A DNA stretch of 64,000 nucleotides, from the NCBI GenBank assembly GCA_013396915.1, contig VWZL01000601.1:62001-126000 (forward strand). The letters are read 5' to 3'. Under the pieces are notes generated by a model. It searched no databases. It was given only the letters and a program-made list of their open reading frames with translations, and had not been told where the DNA came from. Numbering within the stretch: position 1 is the stretch's first letter; every line of letters starts with the position of its first letter. Both the position numbers and the translations under genes were made by a program. This DNA comes from Stercorarius parasiticus (taxonomy: Eukaryota; Chordata; Aves; Charadriiformes; Stercorariidae). Below, one piece after another: positions 61,042 through 64,000 of this stretch.

Positions 61042-62689
61042 ATATACTTACATAAATTTGTCTATTGAATACATTACCAAATATTTGCAATAAATAATTG
61101 CAATAATTTCAATTAAAAACTAAATTGAGGTTTCATTAAGTATTTCTATCACTCCTAAAAACAGAACCACATTTTTTCTGTCTGCTCAGATTTGCTAGGA
61201 AATCTGAGTTTAGTAAATCGAATGTGGGCATACTTTCAAATCTTATAGTTATTAAAATCAATATTCTGTTATCCCATACATTCAGGTAGCAAAAAAAATT
61301 TTAAAAAACCCCACATCATTCTTAAAGAAAACATCAAAGTTTAGGAACTACAGAGGAAAAAAGCTATATGGAAACTTTCTGATAGAATGGATCCAACTTA
61401 TTATCATAAAAAAGATTTGTTACATCTAATTTATTAAACTGTCTGCTTAGATATTCTCAGAGCACCTGAAATACTGGGGTTGTTTAGTGAAGATTAAAGG
61501 AGTTAGTTTAATTTTAAAACAGTTTTTTCCTCTGCTGTAATGTAATCCTTTGAGGAGTATGGTGTTTCTGTTTGATGGCTGCATCAACTCAAGCATCCCA
61601 ATTACATCATTGATTGATTTTACCTATTTTACAAAAGATGAATCAACTTCTGAGCTAATCACTATGAGCTTGCTAAATCAGAAGCTGCAGATTGCTGTGG
61701 ATGCTGTATATGACAGCCACTGACATATTTCTTACAGCCAAAGAGAAAATAGGAGTTTACTTGATTCTCTGCATTTTCTGCACATCAAGTTCCATCTGAA
61801 GATAGAGGGTACTGCAGCACATCCAGGATGAAAACTGGTTGGTATCAAATGCTACGCCAAGATCTTTGACATCATCTCTGCATTGAGTGGCACATGGAGA
61901 TACTTGAAATAGGTCCAATATAGGCAGTAGTCTAAGGGGAGTAGACTCGTGGAAGTCAATTTTCCTTGTTTCCTGAATATTGAGTAGATTTAGTGGCTGA
62001 GGACCTTTTCTTTTATTATTATTTTCTTTTCTTTGACAGCTTTGATCGTTCCTAAGCATGGGCTGATAGAAAAGCCTAGCTCTACACACTATAAACAAAC
62101 CTCTTGTTATTCAGTAATAAAAAAAATGCAGTCTTTTTCCTATGAAAAATGTAGTTCGGTGAAAAACTTGAGCCTGCTGAAGACTCACTGTCTTTTGTTT
62201 CTTCTTTATAACAGACTGTATAACATTATTAGACCTATTACTAATCATGTTCACAGAAGTTGATGTCTGGTGATGTGGCAGTCTTCAGATACATATAAAT
62301 CCCTACTGTTTTTCAAATCCAGAATTAAAAGCATTTTCCACTAAATTTCAATAATATGGTGATAATAGAAAGTGATACTCTGTATAGATAGAATCTTCTG
62401 AGTCAAAAGGGTCTTTTAGAAAATTAAGGATACCTGCTTTACAGCTTTACAGGTAGTCCTTTTGTTTTTGTTTTGGTTTGGGTTTTTTTTGCAGAAATTT
62501 TAGAAAAGACGAAGTTGTACAGGAAAGCAAAAAAGATCCAACAGACCAACTTTCCAGAAATCCCCCACATAAATCACTCTATAACGAGCTCAAAAGCAAC
62601 ATTCCTCACTTTGATGAAGCTTTAAAATATACCCATACTTGTTCCCATATTCCCTGCACACTCAATACTCTAAGATTCAGAGCTCTGGC

Positions 62690-62815
62690 AAACAATGACA
62701 ACAAAAAAATAGCAGAAGGCGTTTATATATGGGTTTCTGACATGAAGCAAATGCAATTCAATGCTGACAAATGCATGGTGTAGGAACTTGGTTGCCAATA
62801 GAATAACAAATAGAA
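62690..62815 (+). mobile_element. Possible ancient CR1/L3-like RT remnant
   Basis: The translated piece VSDMKQMQFNADKCMV resembles the block W-x-MKFN-x-DKC-x-VM found just after the catalytic box in CR1-, L2- and L3-type reverse transcriptases. It is followed by a stop and decayed sequence. The match is about 15 residues and was made by eye, so this is tentative. Confidence 0.4.
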
Positions 62816-63774
62816 AATGAATTAAGCGTACCAGACTGAGAAGACTGAAAGTCATCTTAACGTATATAGACATGCAGGCTTTGCAAACCCTTTGCCCTCT
62901 TGTTTCTGTGTCTAGTGTCAATCTTTTTTATTGTTATTTGGCTTTGTCCTCTTAAAAATCCTTTGACTTTGTTTGTTTTTTTCTTTCTTCAATGTGCCCT
63001 TTCGCTTTCATTGAATAGGTGACCACAGGCTACGTAATATATAGTCTGTCTCAGAGGCTGCTATAACCTGCCATAGTATGTTTGATAACCCACACATCAC
63101 TGAAATTGAATATATTTTTAATGCAGTTTTACTCTAAAAGCTGGATTTAAAGACGGCCTTACAGTATTCTGTGCTTCTATTTTTTACAGTGATATAATAC
63201 AGAATGTGGTCGATTTATAAATAACAATATATATGCATTTATTTCAAATTGATCCTGTGTTCTCAAAACCAAGCTGTTTTTCTTCTTTCTCACGTGTTAT
63301 GACAAGCAATACGTTTCCTTAAGCCACGTCATACCCTGTGTGGCACTGCTGCTTTTGCAATCTTTATTCAGACATGACTCAACATAGAACTATCGTATCT
63401 ACTGAATCAGGTCTATAAAAAATTTTATACATAATTCTGCTAATAATTCTTTTTAAATAACTTTGAAATGACGAATCCTTACAAAAATTAAAAAGAAATT
63501 TAAAAAGATGGACACCTCTCTGTTGACTATGCTACAGTCTAGTGAACTCCGAGTTGTATAAAACTGTGTTTCAAGTAATGCTATCCTTATGTGAAATGTT
63601 GGCCTTTACAGAGATATTGCAAGCCAATATGTCACTGTATTAGGATGTCACCATATTTTTGAGAGTGAATCATGTGAAAGTTTGGCTGATGTATTTTTAA
63701 GAGGTAAGGTTTGCCTTTCTAATATGTAGTTTATCTGCAAACAATTTGCATGCCTGCAGATACTAACAGAAGCC

Positions 63775-63826
63775 AAATAATCATTCTTTAATTAATCTGC
63801 AAATAATCCTTCCTTAATTAAAATTA
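63775..63826 (+). repeat. 26-bp tandem duplication
   Basis: AAATAATCATTCTTTAATTA and AAATAATCCTTCCTTAATTA start the two units, which lie end to end. Each contains a TTAATTAA-type homeodomain core. Confidence 0.7.
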
Positions 63827-64000
63827 TTTATCAAACTCCGTTTTGTAAAGGTAAGCTATCACCTTGTGTAGTGCTTCTTTTTTTTGTTGTTCTCCCTCAA
63901 CATTATTTTTTTTTCTAAGAAGAATTCCATCCATCAGATTGTGTTTAAAAAAGAAAAAAAAATACAGAAGGTTTATTTTTGTAGTATTTACATTGAGTAT

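Larger units (their letters stand above)
61042..64000. other. Gene-free stretch to window end
   Basis: AT-rich. It contains possible old non-LTR retrotransposon remnants (61757-62000 on the minus strand, 62690-62815 on the plus strand), a T/G-rich run at 62459-62491 and a 26-bp tandem duplication at 63775-63826. No host exon recognised. Confidence 0.55.

Overview
This window looks like non-coding DNA from a bird, most likely a neoavian. The evidence is the repeat content. CR1 LINE fragments in both orientations carry the family's 3' tail (an AGAATCATAGAA-type end next to a CTTCCAACC-type motif), and there are two LTRs of an avian ERVL-like type. The background is AT-rich and CpG-poor, with TG/TA microsatellites and many T/G-rich low-complexity tracts. 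A 179-base run of N inside a TA/CATA microsatellite indicates a draft assembly. I found no host protein-coding exon, tRNA, rRNA or other RNA gene that I could support. Most of the many short open frames read as chance; the ones with recognisable protein content belong to CR1 ORF2.

Layout. 0.29-1.2 kb: a plus-strand CR1 piece with the ORF2 endonuclease, joined by an internal deletion to a short 3' reverse-transcriptase segment. 2.24-3.43 kb: an unusual GC-rich block that reads on the minus strand and ends in a CR1 tail; it looks like an LTR-plus-CR1 chimera. 3.81-4.12 kb: a CR1 3' end. 4.1-21.5 kb: a 17-kb repeat-poor desert with several palindromes and hairpins. 21.5-24.5 kb: two CR1 copies (an RT-domain fragment and an older 3' piece). 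25.1 kb: a minus-strand CR1 tail. 25.3-33.5 kb: desert. 33.5-33.9 kb: the 3' part of an LTR. 36.4-37.3 kb: a minus-strand CR1 of 0.9 kb with part of ORF2. 41.1-43.2 kb: three CR1 tails and a near-identical 84-bp duplication. 46.8 kb: assembly gap. 47.58-48.33 kb: a complete solo LTR on the minus strand with a 5-bp target-site duplication. 49.7, 54.7-55.0 and 60.5-61.0 kb: plus-strand CR1 3' ends. 52.7-53.2 kb: a CpG-enriched island-like stretch with an X-box palindrome, the best candidate for a regulatory element. 62.7 kb: a faint, old non-LTR RT remnant.

No genes here work together as a pathway or operon. The window is best read as intergenic or large-intron sequence in which retroelements of several ages have landed and decayed. 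G/T-rich low-complexity tracts are much commoner on the plus strand than their A/C complement, which would fit an intron of a plus-strand gene, but that is inference only. I did not find a convincing new biological system. The most original items are the LTR-CR1 chimera, the 84-bp duplication whose differences are mostly CpG decay, the long imperfect hairpin near 7.7 kb, the 22-bp palindrome near 12.9 kb and the CpG/X-box patch near 53 kb.
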